A stretch of 64,000 bases of DNA from assembly GCF_009451885.1 (NCBI RefSeq), contig NZ_WIAO01000017.1:1-64000 (forward strand), in the 5' to 3' direction. This stretch comes from Glycomyces albidus (GTDB taxonomy: Bacteria; Actinomycetota; Actinomycetes; Mycobacteriales; Micromonosporaceae). Numbering within the stretch: position 1 is the first letter of the stretch; every line of letters begins with the position of its first letter. The position numbers and the translations under genes are program-made. The notes below the pieces were generated by a model. It saw only the letters and a list, made by a program, of their open reading frames with translations, was not told the origin of the DNA and made no database searches. This document shows positions 25,907 through 35,041 of this stretch, in pieces.

Positions 25907-26994
25907 GCAGCGGCACCACCTCTCAGAGGACCATCTCCTACCAGTCCGCCGGCGTCGACATCGACGCCGGCGACCGGGCGGTCGAGGCGCTGAAGCCCTC
26001 GATCCGCAAGACCACCCGGCCCGAGGTCGTCGGCGGGATCGGCGGCTTCGCCGGCCTGTTCGCGCTCGACACCGAGAAGTACAAGAAGCCGCTGCTGGCC
26101 TCCTCCACCGACGGCGTGGGCACCAAGCTCGTCATCGCGCAGAAGCTCGACATCCACGACACGGTCGGCATCGACCTGGTCGCGATGGTCGTCGACGACC
26201 TCGTCGTGTGCGGCGCCGAGCCGCTGTTCCTCCTGGACTACATCGCCACCGGGCAGGTCGTGCCCGAGAAGATCGCCGACATCGGCGCCGGGATCGCCGA
26301 CGGCTGCCGCTACGCCGGCTGCTCCCTCATCGGCGGCGAGATCGCCGAGCACCCGGGCGTCATGAAGCCCGACGACTACGACATCTCCGCCACCGGCGTG
26401 GGCGTCGTCGAGGCCGACCAACTGCTCGGCCCCGACCGCGTCAAACCCGGCGACGTCGCGATCGCCATGCGCGCCTCCGGCCTCCACTCGAACGGCTTCT
26501 CACTGGTGCGCGAGGCCCTGTTCGGTGTCGGCAAGCTCGACCTCGGCACCGTGGTCCCCGAGTTCGCCACCGCCGAGCGCAGCCAGCGCACCCTCGGCGA
26601 GGAGCTGCTGACCCCCACCCACATCTACGCCAAGGACTGCCTCGAGCTCGCCAAGGAGTGCGATGTGCACGCCTTCGCGCACATCACCGGCGGCGGGCTC
26701 GCCGGCAACCTGGTCCGCTCGCTCCCCGAGGGCCTCCAGATCGAGGTCGACCGCGGCACCTGGACGCCGAACCCCGTGTTCGACGTCGTCCAGCAGACCG
26801 GCGGCATCTCGCTCGAGGAGATGGAGCGCACGTTCAACATGGGCGTCGGCATGGTCGCGGTCGTCGCGCCCGACCAGGTCGACCGGTCCCTCGCGGTGCT
26901 CACCGCCCGCCACGTCGAGGCGTGGACGATCGGCGAGGTCGCCGAGGGCGGCGCCGGCGTCAAGCTCTCCGGTGACTATCTGACTGCTGGTTAG
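25903..26994 (+). CDS. purM: Phosphoribosylformylglycinamidine cyclo-ligase
   Basis: AIR synthetase, 363 residues. The GTG start at 25903 overlaps the purF stop (GTGA). Seen: TISYQSAGVDIDAGDRAVE at the N-terminus, SSTDGVGTKL, DDLVVCGAEPLFLLDY, GGEIAEHPGV and HITGGGLAGNL. The last 35 bases overlap the 3' end of the convergent PAP2 gene, so each mRNA 3' end is antisense to the other. Confidence 0.96.
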   Translation: MSSGTTSQRTISYQSAGVDIDAGDRAVEALKPSIRKTTRPEVVGGIGGFAGLFALDTEKYKKPLLASSTDGVGTKLVIAQKLDIHDTVGIDLVAMVVDDLVVCGAEPLFLLDYIATGQVVPEKIADIGAGIADGCRYAGCSLIGGEIAEHPGVMKPDDYDISATGVGVVEADQLLGPDRVKPGDVAIAMRASGLHSNGFSLVREALFGVGKLDLGTVVPEFATAERSQRTLGEELLTPTHIYAKDCLELAKECDVHAFAHITGGGLAGNLVRSLPEGLQIEVDRGTWTPNPVFDVVQQTGGISLEEMERTFNMGVGMVAVVAPDQVDRSLAVLTARHVEAWTIGEVAEGGAGVKLSGDYLTAG

Positions 26995-28072
26995 GGATCT
27001 CCGGGTCCGTCTCCGCGAGTGCGGTCGGGCCCGGCTCCTGCGCCGCTTCGGCCGCCGCGGCGACCGCGTCGCGGTGCTGCTTCGCCTTGATGCTGAGCCA
27101 CAGCCAGATCAGGCCGAGGGACGGCAGCACCGCCGCGGAGATCAGCGCCGGCACCAGGTGCAGCGTTGGTGTGAGCATGACGCCGACGATGAGCAGCACC
27201 GATATGAGGATGGTGCGCCTGGTCGCCGGGTCGAACACCTCGAGCGGGCCGAGCGGGATCGTGTGCCAGGGGACGCGTTTCGCGCAGCGGATGATGATGA
27301 GGCCCAGCAGGAATCCGGCCGGTTCGTCCGAGAGCCAGTGGTGCCCCAGGAACACCTGGGAGCAGAACACGATGATCGGCGGGGCGATCAGCAGCGACAG
27401 GCGCGCCCATTTCGGGAGCACCCCGCCGATGAGCATCACGATGAGGCCGAACAGCAGGATCGAGTTCACCGCGTGCCCGGAGGGGAACGCGGTCGCGTCG
27501 GGGATGGCGCCGCCGCCTTCGGGGTGGTAGGTGAACAGCAGGGGTCCTTCGGGGGAGACCTCGCGCAGCGCGAAGGGGTGCTGCGAGAGCGGCCGGCCCA
27601 GGAGGTGCTTCATGCCGAGGATCGAGGCGAGGGTGATGAACGAGAGCACGTACATCAGCAGGGGGCGGATCGACCGGGACCTGAGCGCGCACCAGATCGC
27701 GATGAGCAGCGTGACCGTCGCCACGGTGCGGGCCTGTCCGAGTTCGGCGCCCGCTTTCGCGAGGTCCCGCAGCCATATGGTGTCGTTGGCGTCGACCGCC
27801 CACATGCGCACCTCCCAGTCGAGGCGCACGAGCCACGACGGGTAGGTGACGAAGAACGCGAGGCCGAGGAAGCTGAGGAACATCAGCAGGTCGGGCCACC
27901 AGCTCTTCGGGCGCTTTCCGTAGGGTTCCCAGTCGAACCAGCCCACGGGGATGTACCGGCGCAGCGGCGTGATCACCTGCCGCACGAATGCGTCGTCGCT
28001 GACGGTGACGCCGCGGTCGGTGATGCTGTCGCTCCTGCGCGCGGTCGTCGACCGGTTCGATTCAGAAGACAT
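26960..28072 (-). CDS. PAP2-superfamily membrane phosphatase
   Basis: About 370 residues with at least six membrane helices. The PAP2 motifs are in order: KHLLGRPLS (KxxxxxxRP-like), PSGHAVNS, and SQVFLGHHWLSDEPAG (SRxxxxxHxxxD-like). It would dephosphorylate a lipid phosphate or pyrophosphate, for instance phosphatidic acid or undecaprenyl diphosphate, on the outer face of the membrane. ATG 28072 (MSSESNRS) is chosen; a GTG at 28114 would add 14 residues. Neither has a strong ribosome site. The gene converges on purM with overlapping 3' ends. Confidence 0.82.
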   Translation of the reverse strand: MSSESNRSTTARRSDSITDRGVTVSDDAFVRQVITPLRRYIPVGWFDWEPYGKRPKSWWPDLLMFLSFLGLAFFVTYPSWLVRLDWEVRMWAVDANDTIWLRDLAKAGAELGQARTVATVTLLIAIWCALRSRSIRPLLMYVLSFITLASILGMKHLLGRPLSQHPFALREVSPEGPLLFTYHPEGGGAIPDATAFPSGHAVNSILLFGLIVMLIGGVLPKWARLSLLIAPPIIVFCSQVFLGHHWLSDEPAGFLLGLIIIRCAKRVPWHTIPLGPLEVFDPATRRTILISVLLIVGVMLTPTLHLVPALISAAVLPSLGLIWLWLSIKAKQHRDAVAAAAEAAQEPGPTALAETDPEIPNQQSDSHRRA

Positions 28073-28641
28073 ATACGGATGTTCGCCGGTGAAAGTTAAT
28101 TTTGATGCCGCCACACCCGAACTGGACCGAATTTGTTATCAGGTCGGTATATATGGTGTGGTTTGCGACGCAACGAGGGTGAGCTGCAACGGCGGGCAGC
28201 GATGCCGGTCACGTTGCAATCCTTTGCAAGCCGGGCTCATGACGCACTGTATCGGACGGCTCGAGGGGCGCCCTCGCGGCCGCGGCGACGCGAGTCCGGC
28301 TCCCCTGATTCCTGGCCCCGCCTCGCATCCCGAGGGGCGGTAGACGGCCGACGTGGCCGGTGTCACTCGCGGATGCGAAGAGCTGCAACTCGAACGGTGC
28401 CGCTTCCTTGCGGCGGGCGGCGCCCTCGGCGGGACGGCGTTCCCCACGGCCTGCTCAAGCGCCGGCAGAGGGTCCACAGGTGACTCCGGGTCGTTCGCGC
28501 ATGACCGCGGCGAGGCGGTCGAACTGGACGGTCCCCCTGAGACGATCGCCGTGTTCGACGGCCTGGCCGCGGTGCTCGTCGACATGCTCGACGACCACGG
28601 CGCCGGAGGCCCGCGTCGACGGGGTCGAGGCGGACCGCGGC
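28073..28641. other. Intergenic stretch of about 570 bases
   Basis: Upstream of the PAP2 gene and downstream of the SDR gene, both on the minus strand. AT-richer than the rest near 28090-28170 (TATATA-like boxes on the minus strand), which probably includes the PAP2 promoter. A plus-strand frame contains EAVELDGPPETIAVFDGLAA around 28510-28570, which reads like real protein, but the frame runs on into antisense of the SDR gene and has no credible start; it may be a gene remnant. Confidence 0.4.
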
Positions 28642-29559
28642 CTAGGAGGCCGCCGCGGGGAGCGGGAAGCGGACCCCGGTCAGTGTCTCGGAGACGTCCC
28701 ACAGGCGTCGCGCCAGGGCGGGGTCCGTGGACGCCGGTACCGGCTGGACGACGACCGGGGCGCCCTTGCGTTCGCGCTTGCCGTCGGGGCCGATGTACTG
28801 GCCGCCTTCGGCTTCGGGGGCGGTGGCGGCGTAGAGCTGCGGGAGGGCGCCGTCGGCCGCCGACTGGGTGACGAGCGGCATGACCATCGTGCCGACGGTC
28901 CGGATCAGCGTGTTCGAGGCGCGCAGCAGACCGGTGGCGGAGAAGCCCGGGTGGGCGACGAGGCTCTTCGCGGGGCTGCCGGCGGCGCGGAAGCGGCGCT
29001 CGAGCTCCAGCCCGAAGAGCATGTTCGCGAACTTCGACTGCCCGTAGTACTTGATGGGCGCGTACCCGCGCTCGCCGGTGAGGTCGTCGAAGTGGATCCG
29101 CCCGTGCCGGTGCGCGAGGGACGAGACGGTGACCACGCGCGGGTCCGGGCCCTGGAACCGGTCGAGCAGGAGGCCGGTGAGGGCGAAGTGCCCGAGGTGG
29201 TTGGTGGCGAACTGCGACTCGTGGCCCTGCGGGCTGAGCGAGCGCGGCGGCGTCATGATCCCGGCGTTGTTGACCAGGACGTCGAGGCCGGAGTCGAAGG
29301 ACTCGGCGAAGGCGCGCACCGAGTCGAGGTCGACGAGGTCGAGCTTGCGGACCTCCAGGTCGGCGCCCGGCACCTCGTCGGCGATCTGCGCCGCCGCGGC
29401 CTCGCCGGCCGCGGTGTTGCGCACCGCCATGACGACCCGCGCCCCGCGGCGCGCGACCGCCCTGGCGGTCTCGAGGCCGAGGCCCGAACCCGCACCCGTG
29501 ACGAGGAAGACCCGTCCGGACTGGTCGGGGATGTCGGCGCTGCTCCATTTACGGCTCAT
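28642..29559 (-). CDS. Short-chain dehydrogenase/reductase (retinol-dehydrogenase-like)
   Basis: 305 residues of the classical SDR fold in the larger size class that resembles retinol dehydrogenases and WW-domain oxidoreductases. Cofactor site VTGAGSGLGLETARA (about 20-34), NNAGIM, catalytic YYGQSKFANML (YxxxK). ATG 29559 is preceded by AAGGAG. The substrate is unknown. The gene is divergent from a TetR repressor with palindromes between them, the usual layout for a repressor and its target enzyme. Confidence 0.85.
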   Translation of the reverse strand: MSRKWSSADIPDQSGRVFLVTGAGSGLGLETARAVARRGARVVMAVRNTAAGEAAAAQIADEVPGADLEVRKLDLVDLDSVRAFAESFDSGLDVLVNNAGIMTPPRSLSPQGHESQFATNHLGHFALTGLLLDRFQGPDPRVVTVSSLAHRHGRIHFDDLTGERGYAPIKYYGQSKFANMLFGLELERRFRAAGSPAKSLVAHPGFSATGLLRASNTLIRTVGTMVMPLVTQSAADGALPQLYAATAPEAEGGQYIGPDGKRERKGAPVVVQPVPASTDPALARRLWDVSETLTGVRFPLPAAAS

Positions 29560-29582
29560 GTCCGCTCCTTCGGTCGACTAAG

Positions 29583-29623
29583 ATGAACCTGCCTTCACTA
29601 TATAATGAACCTAGATTCAGGTT
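29583..29623. promoter_or_regulatory. Divergent promoter and TetR operator candidate
   Basis: A perfect TATAAT box (29601-29606) for the TetR gene overlaps TATAGT on the other strand (29602-29597). AACCT-AGATTC-AGGTT (29608-29623) is an inverted repeat, and ATGAACCT occurs twice in the same orientation (29583-29590, 29605-29612), 22 bases apart. The box arrangement suits autoregulation and control of the SDR gene. Confidence 0.6.
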
Positions 29624-29675
29624 ATGGCAAATGTGAAGCACCGCATATGATGCTTCGCGGACGAGAGGAGACCGG

Positions 29676-30251
29676 ATGCCCGACGGACGGCCGCTGCGCG
29701 CCGACGCCGCCCGGAACCGCGCCAAGATCCTGGAGGCCGCGAACCGGCAGATCATCGCCCGCGGGCCCGAGGTGCCGATGGAGGCCATCGCCGAGGACGC
29801 CGGCGTCGCGGTCGGCACCCTCTACCGGCACTTCCCGACCAAGGACGACCTCGTCACCGCGGTGCTCCACGCCCACTTCGAGTCGATGGTCGCCGCCGCC
29901 GAGGCCGCCGCGGACCGCATCGAGGCGGGCGCCCCGGCCATCGACGAGTTCGCCGGGTTCTTCCGGTTCGTGCTGGAGCTGGCCGCTGGCAACATGGCGG
30001 TGAAGGCCGCCGCCCGCGCGCTCGGCGCCGACTGGGAGGAGGACCTCCTCCGCGGCCGCGGCCTCCAGGCCCTGGAACGCATCGTCGCGGCCGGGATCGA
30101 CCGCGGCGACCTGCGCCCGGACATGACCCTCGACGACTGCTTCCTGTTCTTCGCCACCGCGCCGATCGACCAGCCCGCCCCCGTGCGCGAGCGCTGGTTC
30201 ACCCTGATGCTGGACGGCTGCCGCGCGGACGCGGCCCGCCGCACCGGCTAG
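29676..30251 (+). CDS. TetR-family repressor
   Basis: 191 residues. N-terminal TetR domain: ADAARNRAKILEAANRQII, MEAIAEDAGVAVGTLYRHFPTKDDLVTAVL; the C-terminal ligand domain is of the common actinomycete type. ATG 29676 follows GAGAGGAG by six bases. Likely controls the divergent SDR gene. It ends one base before the stop of the convergent DinB-like gene. Confidence 0.9.
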   Translation: MPDGRPLRADAARNRAKILEAANRQIIARGPEVPMEAIAEDAGVAVGTLYRHFPTKDDLVTAVLHAHFESMVAAAEAAADRIEAGAPAIDEFAGFFRFVLELAAGNMAVKAAARALGADWEEDLLRGRGLQALERIVAAGIDRGDLRPDMTLDDCFLFFATAPIDQPAPVRERWFTLMLDGCRADAARRTG

Positions 30252-30252
30252 G

Positions 30253-30975
30253 TCAGTACGTCAAGGGCCCCTTGAGGACCGACAGCGCCGACGCGCGGTC
30301 GCCCTCCCACGCGAGCGACGGGTCGTCCTTGGACAGGCGGCCCCACAGCATGAGCAGGAGCGACCCGGCGGTGCCGTGGACGTCGGCCACCGGGTCGCCC
30401 GGGCCGTAGATCCACCAGTCGCCGGAGTCGGAGGCGTTGAACTTCACGCACGCGTCCGGCGGCCACGCCTTCCCGACCCCGACCATCTTGGGCGCCAGGA
30501 CGTCCACGACCTCCGAGACGCCCGCGCCGGCCAGCTCCGGGTCGAGCGGGGCCGGGTCGCCGACGGCCTGCTGCGCGTCCCAGCGGTGCAGCATCGTCTC
30601 GACCGCGATCGACCGCTGCCAGTATCCGGCGTTCGGCGGCGTGTAATGCCCCCACGCGGGCGTGGCCGGGTCGACGTCGAGCGACATCACCAGGAGCTCG
30701 GCGGTGCCCTCGAGCCAGCGCAGGAGCTCCGCCCGGTCCTGCGGCGCCAGTGGCGGCGCGCCGTCCGGGGGCGTGTCGCCGCCGGACCACTCGGCCACGC
30801 ACGCGGCCGTGAACAGGTTCGAGTGCCCCACCGCGCGCGCCAGCCCGGCGAGGTCGATCGGCTCCGAGAACTCCTCCCGGTACGCGATCGGCGCACCGAG
30901 GTCGCCCGAGGCGACGCACTCCCGGAACGCGTCCATCTCCCGCCGGAAACTCCGCAGATATGAGGCACCGTCCAT
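30253..30975 (-). CDS. Mycothiol-dependent maleylpyruvate-isomerase-like (DinB-fold) protein
   Basis: 240 residues of the actinobacterial TIGR03083-type family with an N-terminal DinB four-helix bundle and a C-terminal SCP-like domain. Metal-ligand candidates are H50 in VGHSNLFTA, and E and H in VETMLHRWDAQ. The family includes mycothiol-dependent isomerases and transferases; most members are uncharacterised. ATG 30975 lies six bases after TAGGCT (30987-30982), so a leaderless mRNA is possible. Confidence 0.78.
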   Translation of the reverse strand: MDGASYLRSFRREMDAFRECVASGDLGAPIAYREEFSEPIDLAGLARAVGHSNLFTAACVAEWSGGDTPPDGAPPLAPQDRAELLRWLEGTAELLVMSLDVDPATPAWGHYTPPNAGYWQRSIAVETMLHRWDAQQAVGDPAPLDPELAGAGVSEVVDVLAPKMVGVGKAWPPDACVKFNASDSGDWWIYGPGDPVADVHGTAGSLLLMLWGRLSKDDPSLAWEGDRASALSVLKGPLTY

Positions 30976-31247
30976 GTCCTCAGCCTATCGGCGCACCGTG
31001 AGCGCCCCGGAACGGGAGCGCCGGCCCGGCCGCCGACGAGGTGCCCGAGCGTGTTCCGCTCCGACGCCGGGGCGCCGGACGGAACCGCGGACGCGCCGGC
31101 GGCGTCCTACCCGTGTCCATTCCATTTCGGATCCCGGAGGTCCCCATGCGACACCCCGTGTCGGTTCTCGGAGCGGTGGCGCGGTCCGGTGGCGCGGTCC
31201 GGCGGCGTGCGCGGCCGGGCCGTTCGGGGGTGCGGCTCCGCTGCGAC

Positions 31248-31271
31248 GGGGCGCCGGTCGACCGGCGCCCC
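31248..31271. terminator. Terminator of the fucose-pathway operon
   Basis: A 24-base perfect palindrome, GGGGCGCCGGTC and its complement, begins seven bases after the stop of the last (SDR) gene of the minus-strand operon. The remainder of the gap (30976-31247) has only a tandem GGTGGCGCGGTCC duplication near 31178-31205. Confidence 0.75.
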
Positions 31272-31277
31272 GCCGGT

Positions 31278-32015
31278 TCAGCGCACCAGGCGCAGGCCCT
31301 GCATGCCGCCGTCGACGGCGAGGCTGGTGCCGGTGACGGCCTTGTTGGCCGGGTCGGCGAGGTAGACGATCGCGGCGGCGACCTCCTCGGCGGTGACGAG
31401 GCGGCCGGTCGGCTGCCGGGCCTCGAGGCGGGCGCGCTCGGCGGCCGGGTCGTCGGCCTGGTCGAGCAGGCGCGCCACCCACGGCGTGTCCGCCGTCCCG
31501 GGCGCGACGCAGTTGACGCGGATCCCTTCGGCCACATGGTCGGCGGCCATGGCGAGGGTGAGCGAGTGGACCGCGCCCTTCGACGCCGAGTAGAGGGCGC
31601 GCTTGACCAGGCCGGCCGAGGCGGCGATCGAGGAGGTGTTGACGATCGCGGCGTGCTCGGACTCGCGCAGGTGCGGCAGGCACGCGCGGGCGAGGCGGAC
31701 CATGCCGAGGAGGTTCACGTCGAGGACCCGGAACCACTGCTTGTCGGAGTTGTCCTCGACCGAGCCGACCGCGCCGATCCCGGCGTTGTTGACCAGCACG
31801 TCGATCCGGCCGAAGTGCGCCGCGACGGCGGCGACGGCCTGGCGCACCTGGTGGTCGTCCGCGACGTCGCAGGTGTGCGACCAGTGGTCGGGGCTCGGGT
31901 TCAGGTCGAGGACGGCGACGTTCGCGCCGCGCTCGGCGAACGCCGCGGCCGCGGCCGCGCCGATGCCGGAGGCGCCGCCGGAGACCACCGCCGTGAGGCC
32001 CTCGAAACCGCTCAT
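31278..32015 (-). CDS. SDR, probable 2-keto-3-deoxy-L-fuconate dehydrogenase
   Basis: 245 residues, classical [24 protein letters not shown] (cofactor), NNAGIG, catalytic YSASKGAV, and PGTADTPW after it. As the last gene of the operon it fits the oxidation of 2-keto-3-deoxy-L-fuconate to 2,4-diketo-3-deoxy-L-fuconate, matching the neighbour order in other bacteria. ATG 32015 overlaps the fuconate dehydratase stop (ATGA). Sequence alone cannot exclude L-fucose dehydrogenase activity, but the aldo/keto reductase upstream is the better candidate for that. Confidence 0.78.
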   Translation of the reverse strand: MSGFEGLTAVVSGGASGIGAAAAAAFAERGANVAVLDLNPSPDHWSHTCDVADDHQVRQAVAAVAAHFGRIDVLVNNAGIGAVGSVEDNSDKQWFRVLDVNLLGMVRLARACLPHLRESEHAAIVNTSSIAASAGLVKRALYSASKGAVHSLTLAMAADHVAEGIRVNCVAPGTADTPWVARLLDQADDPAAERARLEARQPTGRLVTAEEVAAAIVYLADPANKAVTGTSLAVDGGMQGLRLVR

Positions 32016-33307
32016 GCGTCTGCCCTCCATTCAGGACCGTTCGGGTAGGCGAAGCGCTGGAGGCTCTCCCGCTTCATCTCGGCCGAGAATCCGGGGGCGG
32101 TCGGCGCCCGGTAGCGGCCGTTCGCGATCACCGTCGGCGCGGCGAAGTGCTCGTGCAGGTGGTCGACGTACTCGATGACCCGGTCGTCGAGGGAGGCGCT
32201 CACCGAGGTGTAGTCGAACATGGACAGGTGGCAGACCAGTTCGCACAGGCCGACGCCGCCCGCGTGCGGGCAGACCGGGACGCCGAACTTCGCCGCCAGC
32301 AGCAGGATCGCGAGGTTCTCGTTGACCCCGGCGACGCGGGCGGCGTCCATCTGCAGGAAGTCGATCGCGCCGGCCTGCAGGAGCTGCTTGAACATGATCC
32401 GGTTGTGCACGTGCTCGCCGGTGGCGACCTTGACGTGCGGCGCGAGCCGCCTGCGGATCGCGGCGTGGCCGAGGACGTCGTCCGGGCTGGTCGGCTCCTC
32501 GACCCACCACGGGTCGAACTCGGCGAGGGCCTTGGTCCACTCGACGGCCTGGTCGACGTCCCAGCGCTGGTTCGCGTCGATCGCGATGCGGACGTCCGGC
32601 CCGACGGCGGCGCGGGCCGCGGCGAAGCGGCGCCGGTCGTCCTCCAGGTCGGCGCCGACCTTGAGCTTGATCTGCTGGTAGCCCTGGGCGACGGCTTCGC
32701 GGGCGAGGCGCACGACCTTCTCGTCCGAGTAGCCGAGCCAGCCCGGGGAGGTGGTGTACGCGGGGTAGCCGTCGCGCTCGACCTCGGCGACCCGCTCGGC
32801 CTTCCCGTCCTCGGCGGCGCGCAGGAGGTCCAGGGCCGCTTCAGGAGTGAGCGCGTCGGAGAGGTAGCGCCAGTCGATGCACGCGACGACCTCCTCGGGC
32901 GTGAGCGAGGACAGGTACTTCCACAGCGGGAGGCCGGCGCGGCGGGCGGCGAGGTCCCAGGCGGCGTTCACCAGGGCCGCGGCGGCCAGGTGCATGACGC
33001 CCTTCTCGGGGCCGAGCCAGCGGATCTGCGAGTCGTGGGTGAGCCGCTTGTACAGGTCGCCGAGGTCGGCGGGGCCGTGCACGTCGGTGCCGACGACGGC
33101 GTCGCCGAGGGTCGCGATGGCGGCGCAGCAGAGGTCGTTGCCGCGCCCGATGGTGAAGGTGAACCCGTGGCCCTCGTGGCCGTCGTCGGCGTGGAGGACC
33201 ACGTACGCGGCGGAGTAGTCGGGGTCGGGGTTCATCGCGTCCGAGCCGTCGAGGCTGCGCGAGGTGGGGAAGCGGACGTCGACGACGTCCACGGTCGTGA
33301 TGGTCAC
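32012..33307 (-). CDS. L-fuconate dehydratase
   Basis: Enolase-superfamily enzyme (431 residues) that removes water from L-fuconate to give 2-keto-3-deoxy-L-fuconate. Catalytic pattern: K214/K216 (IKLKVG), metal ligands D244 (IDANQRW), E270 (WWVEEP) and E298 (GEHVHNR), general base H348 in [11 protein letters not shown]; spacing closely follows the Xanthomonas enzyme. The N-terminal [20 protein letters not shown] is also characteristic of this subgroup. GTG 33307 has GGAG six bases upstream. Confidence 0.92.
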   Translation of the reverse strand: MTITTVDVVDVRFPTSRSLDGSDAMNPDPDYSAAYVVLHADDGHEGHGFTFTIGRGNDLCCAAIATLGDAVVGTDVHGPADLGDLYKRLTHDSQIRWLGPEKGVMHLAAAALVNAAWDLAARRAGLPLWKYLSSLTPEEVVACIDWRYLSDALTPEAALDLLRAAEDGKAERVAEVERDGYPAYTTSPGWLGYSDEKVVRLAREAVAQGYQQIKLKVGADLEDDRRRFAAARAAVGPDVRIAIDANQRWDVDQAVEWTKALAEFDPWWVEEPTSPDDVLGHAAIRRRLAPHVKVATGEHVHNRIMFKQLLQAGAIDFLQMDAARVAGVNENLAILLLAAKFGVPVCPHAGGVGLCELVCHLSMFDYTSVSASLDDRVIEYVDHLHEHFAAPTVIANGRYRAPTAPGFSAEMKRESLQRFAYPNGPEWRADA

Positions 33308-33362
33308 CGCGGGCTCCGGTGCGGGAGGGCCCGGACGGGTCGGGCCGCCGGCGCCGGGCGGG

Positions 33363-34193
33363 TCACGCCTGCACCGCCGGGTTCTTCGTGGAGCCGAGCC
33401 CGTCGGCGCCGACCTCGACGACGTCGCCGGCCTTCAGGTACGGGAAGCGGCCGGAGAGGGCGACGCCCTCGGGGGTGCCCGTCAGGAGCAGGTCCCCGGC
33501 GTCGAACGCCATGAACTGCGACATGTGGTGGATGATGCGCGCGACCGTGAAGATCATGTCCTTCGAGTTCGAGTCCTGGCGGATCTCGCCGTTGACCTTG
33601 GACCACAGGCGCAGGTTCTGGACGTCGGCGATCTCGTCGGGCGTGACCAGCCACGGGCCGAGCGGCGTGAACGTCGGGCACGCCTTGCCCTTGGAGAACT
33701 GGCCGCCGGAGCGCTCGATCTGGAAGTCGCGCTCGGAGAGGTCGTTGGCGACGACGAACCCGGCGATCACGTCGAGGGCCGCCTCCTCGGACTCCAGGTA
33801 GGACGCGGGCTTGCCGATGACGACGCCGAGCTCCACCTCCCAGTCGGTCCGGACCGAGGTGCGGGGAATCTGCACCTGGTCGTGCGGGCCGACGATCGTG
33901 TTGGGGTGCTTGTAGAACACCACCGGTTCGGCGGGCGGCTCGGCGCCGGACTCGGCGCAGTGCGCGGCGTAGTTCATGCCGATGCAGACGATCGCGCTCG
34001 GTTTCGCGATCGGCGGCGCGATGCGCTGCGCCGCGATGTCGATCTCGGGGAAGCCGGCCGTGGTCCGGATGCCGCCGCGGGCGAGGAACTCGCCGTCGAT
34101 GTCGCCGATGGGGCCGGAGAGGTCGTAGTACTTGCCCTCGTGGAGCGCCACGGGGGTCTCGTAGCCGGGCCGGCCGATGCGCAGGTACTTCAT
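33363..34193 (-). CDS. FAH-family hydrolase, probable 2,4-diketo-3-deoxy-L-fuconate hydrolase
   Basis: 276 residues of the fumarylacetoacetase fold. Seen: [14 protein letters not shown], metal-binding [22 protein letters not shown] and TGTPEGVA. In this context it should cleave 2,4-diketo-3-deoxy-L-fuconate to pyruvate and L-lactate, the last step of the pathway. ATG 34193 overlaps the upstream amidohydrolase stop (ATGA). Confidence 0.87.
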   Translation of the reverse strand: MKYLRIGRPGYETPVALHEGKYYDLSGPIGDIDGEFLARGGIRTTAGFPEIDIAAQRIAPPIAKPSAIVCIGMNYAAHCAESGAEPPAEPVVFYKHPNTIVGPHDQVQIPRTSVRTDWEVELGVVIGKPASYLESEEAALDVIAGFVVANDLSERDFQIERSGGQFSKGKACPTFTPLGPWLVTPDEIADVQNLRLWSKVNGEIRQDSNSKDMIFTVARIIHHMSQFMAFDAGDLLLTGTPEGVALSGRFPYLKAGDVVEVGADGLGSTKNPAVQA

Positions 34194-35041
34194 GACTCTC
34201 CTAGCTGGTAGACCTTGGCGGCGGTGCCGCCGAAGACGTCGGGGTCGGCCCGCCCGAGGACCTCGGTGAGGGCGTCCTTCACTTGCGTGTAGGTGGCCGC
34301 GAGCTCGCAGACGGGCCAGTCGGAGCCGAACATGAGGCGGTCGGGGCCGAACAGTTCGAGCGCGGTCTGCACGAACGGTCGCAGGTCGGCGGGCTTCCAG
34401 GTCTCCCAGTCGGCTTCGGTGACGAGCCCGGAGAGCTTCGCGACCGCGTTGGGCCGCTTGGCGAGCGGCGCGACCGCCGCGCGCCAGGCGCGCAGCCCGT
34501 CGTCGCCGTCGCGCACCTGCGGCTTGCCGAGGTGGTCGAGGACGAAGGTGAGCTCGGGGACCGCGGCGGCGGCCTCGGCGGCTGCCGCGAGCTGGTCGAC
34601 CCGGACCACCAGGTCGAACGTCGGCACGTGCCGGGCGACGGTCTTGAGCGCCGCGATCACGTCGGGCCGGGCGAGGAACCCGGACTCGGGGCGGCCCTGG
34701 ACCTGGTCGCGGACGCCCACGAGGAAGCGGGCGCGTGGGTGGCTCGCGTACCGGGCCAGAGTGGGCGCGAGGTCGGGGGCGAGCAGGTCGGCGAAGCCCA
34801 CCACGCCCGCGATCTCCTCGACCGCGCCCGCGAGGTGCAGGAACTCGACGGTCTCGGAGGGGTGGCCCCAGTCGGCCTCGACGAGGACCGTCCGGTCGAC
34901 CCCGGCGGCCTTCAGGTTGGCGCGCAGGTCTGCGACGCCGTAGTCGCGGCGGATCGGCGCGAACTCGGGCCGGCTCGCGAGCCACGGGTAGTCGGCGGTC
35001 CAGATGTGGTGGTGCGCGTCGATGACGAGCGGAGCCGTCAT
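34190..35041 (-). CDS. Amidohydrolase-2 family, probable L-fucono-lactonase
   Basis: 283 residues of the TIM-barrel amidohydrolase family. VIDAHHHIW at the N-terminus supplies the first metal-ligand pair; VLDHLGKP and FGSDWPVCE give further His and Asp ligands. It would open L-fucono-1,5-lactone to L-fuconate. The ATG overlaps the stop of the aldo/keto reductase gene (ATGA), and its own stop overlaps the FAH start. Confidence 0.86.
   Translation of the reverse strand: MTAPLVIDAHHHIWTADYPWLASRPEFAPIRRDYGVADLRANLKAAGVDRTVLVEADWGHPSETVEFLHLAGAVEEIAGVVGFADLLAPDLAPTLARYASHPRARFLVGVRDQVQGRPESGFLARPDVIAALKTVARHVPTFDLVVRVDQLAAAAEAAAAVPELTFVLDHLGKPQVRDGDDGLRAWRAAVAPLAKRPNAVAKLSGLVTEADWETWKPADLRPFVQTALELFGPDRLMFGSDWPVCELAATYTQVKDALTEVLGRADPDVFGGTAAKVYQLGES

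Noticed and set aside
28353-28871. Possible small gene containing EAVELDGPPETIAVFDGLAA
   Set aside because: The frame runs on antisense into the SDR gene and has no credible start; kept only as a possible remnant.
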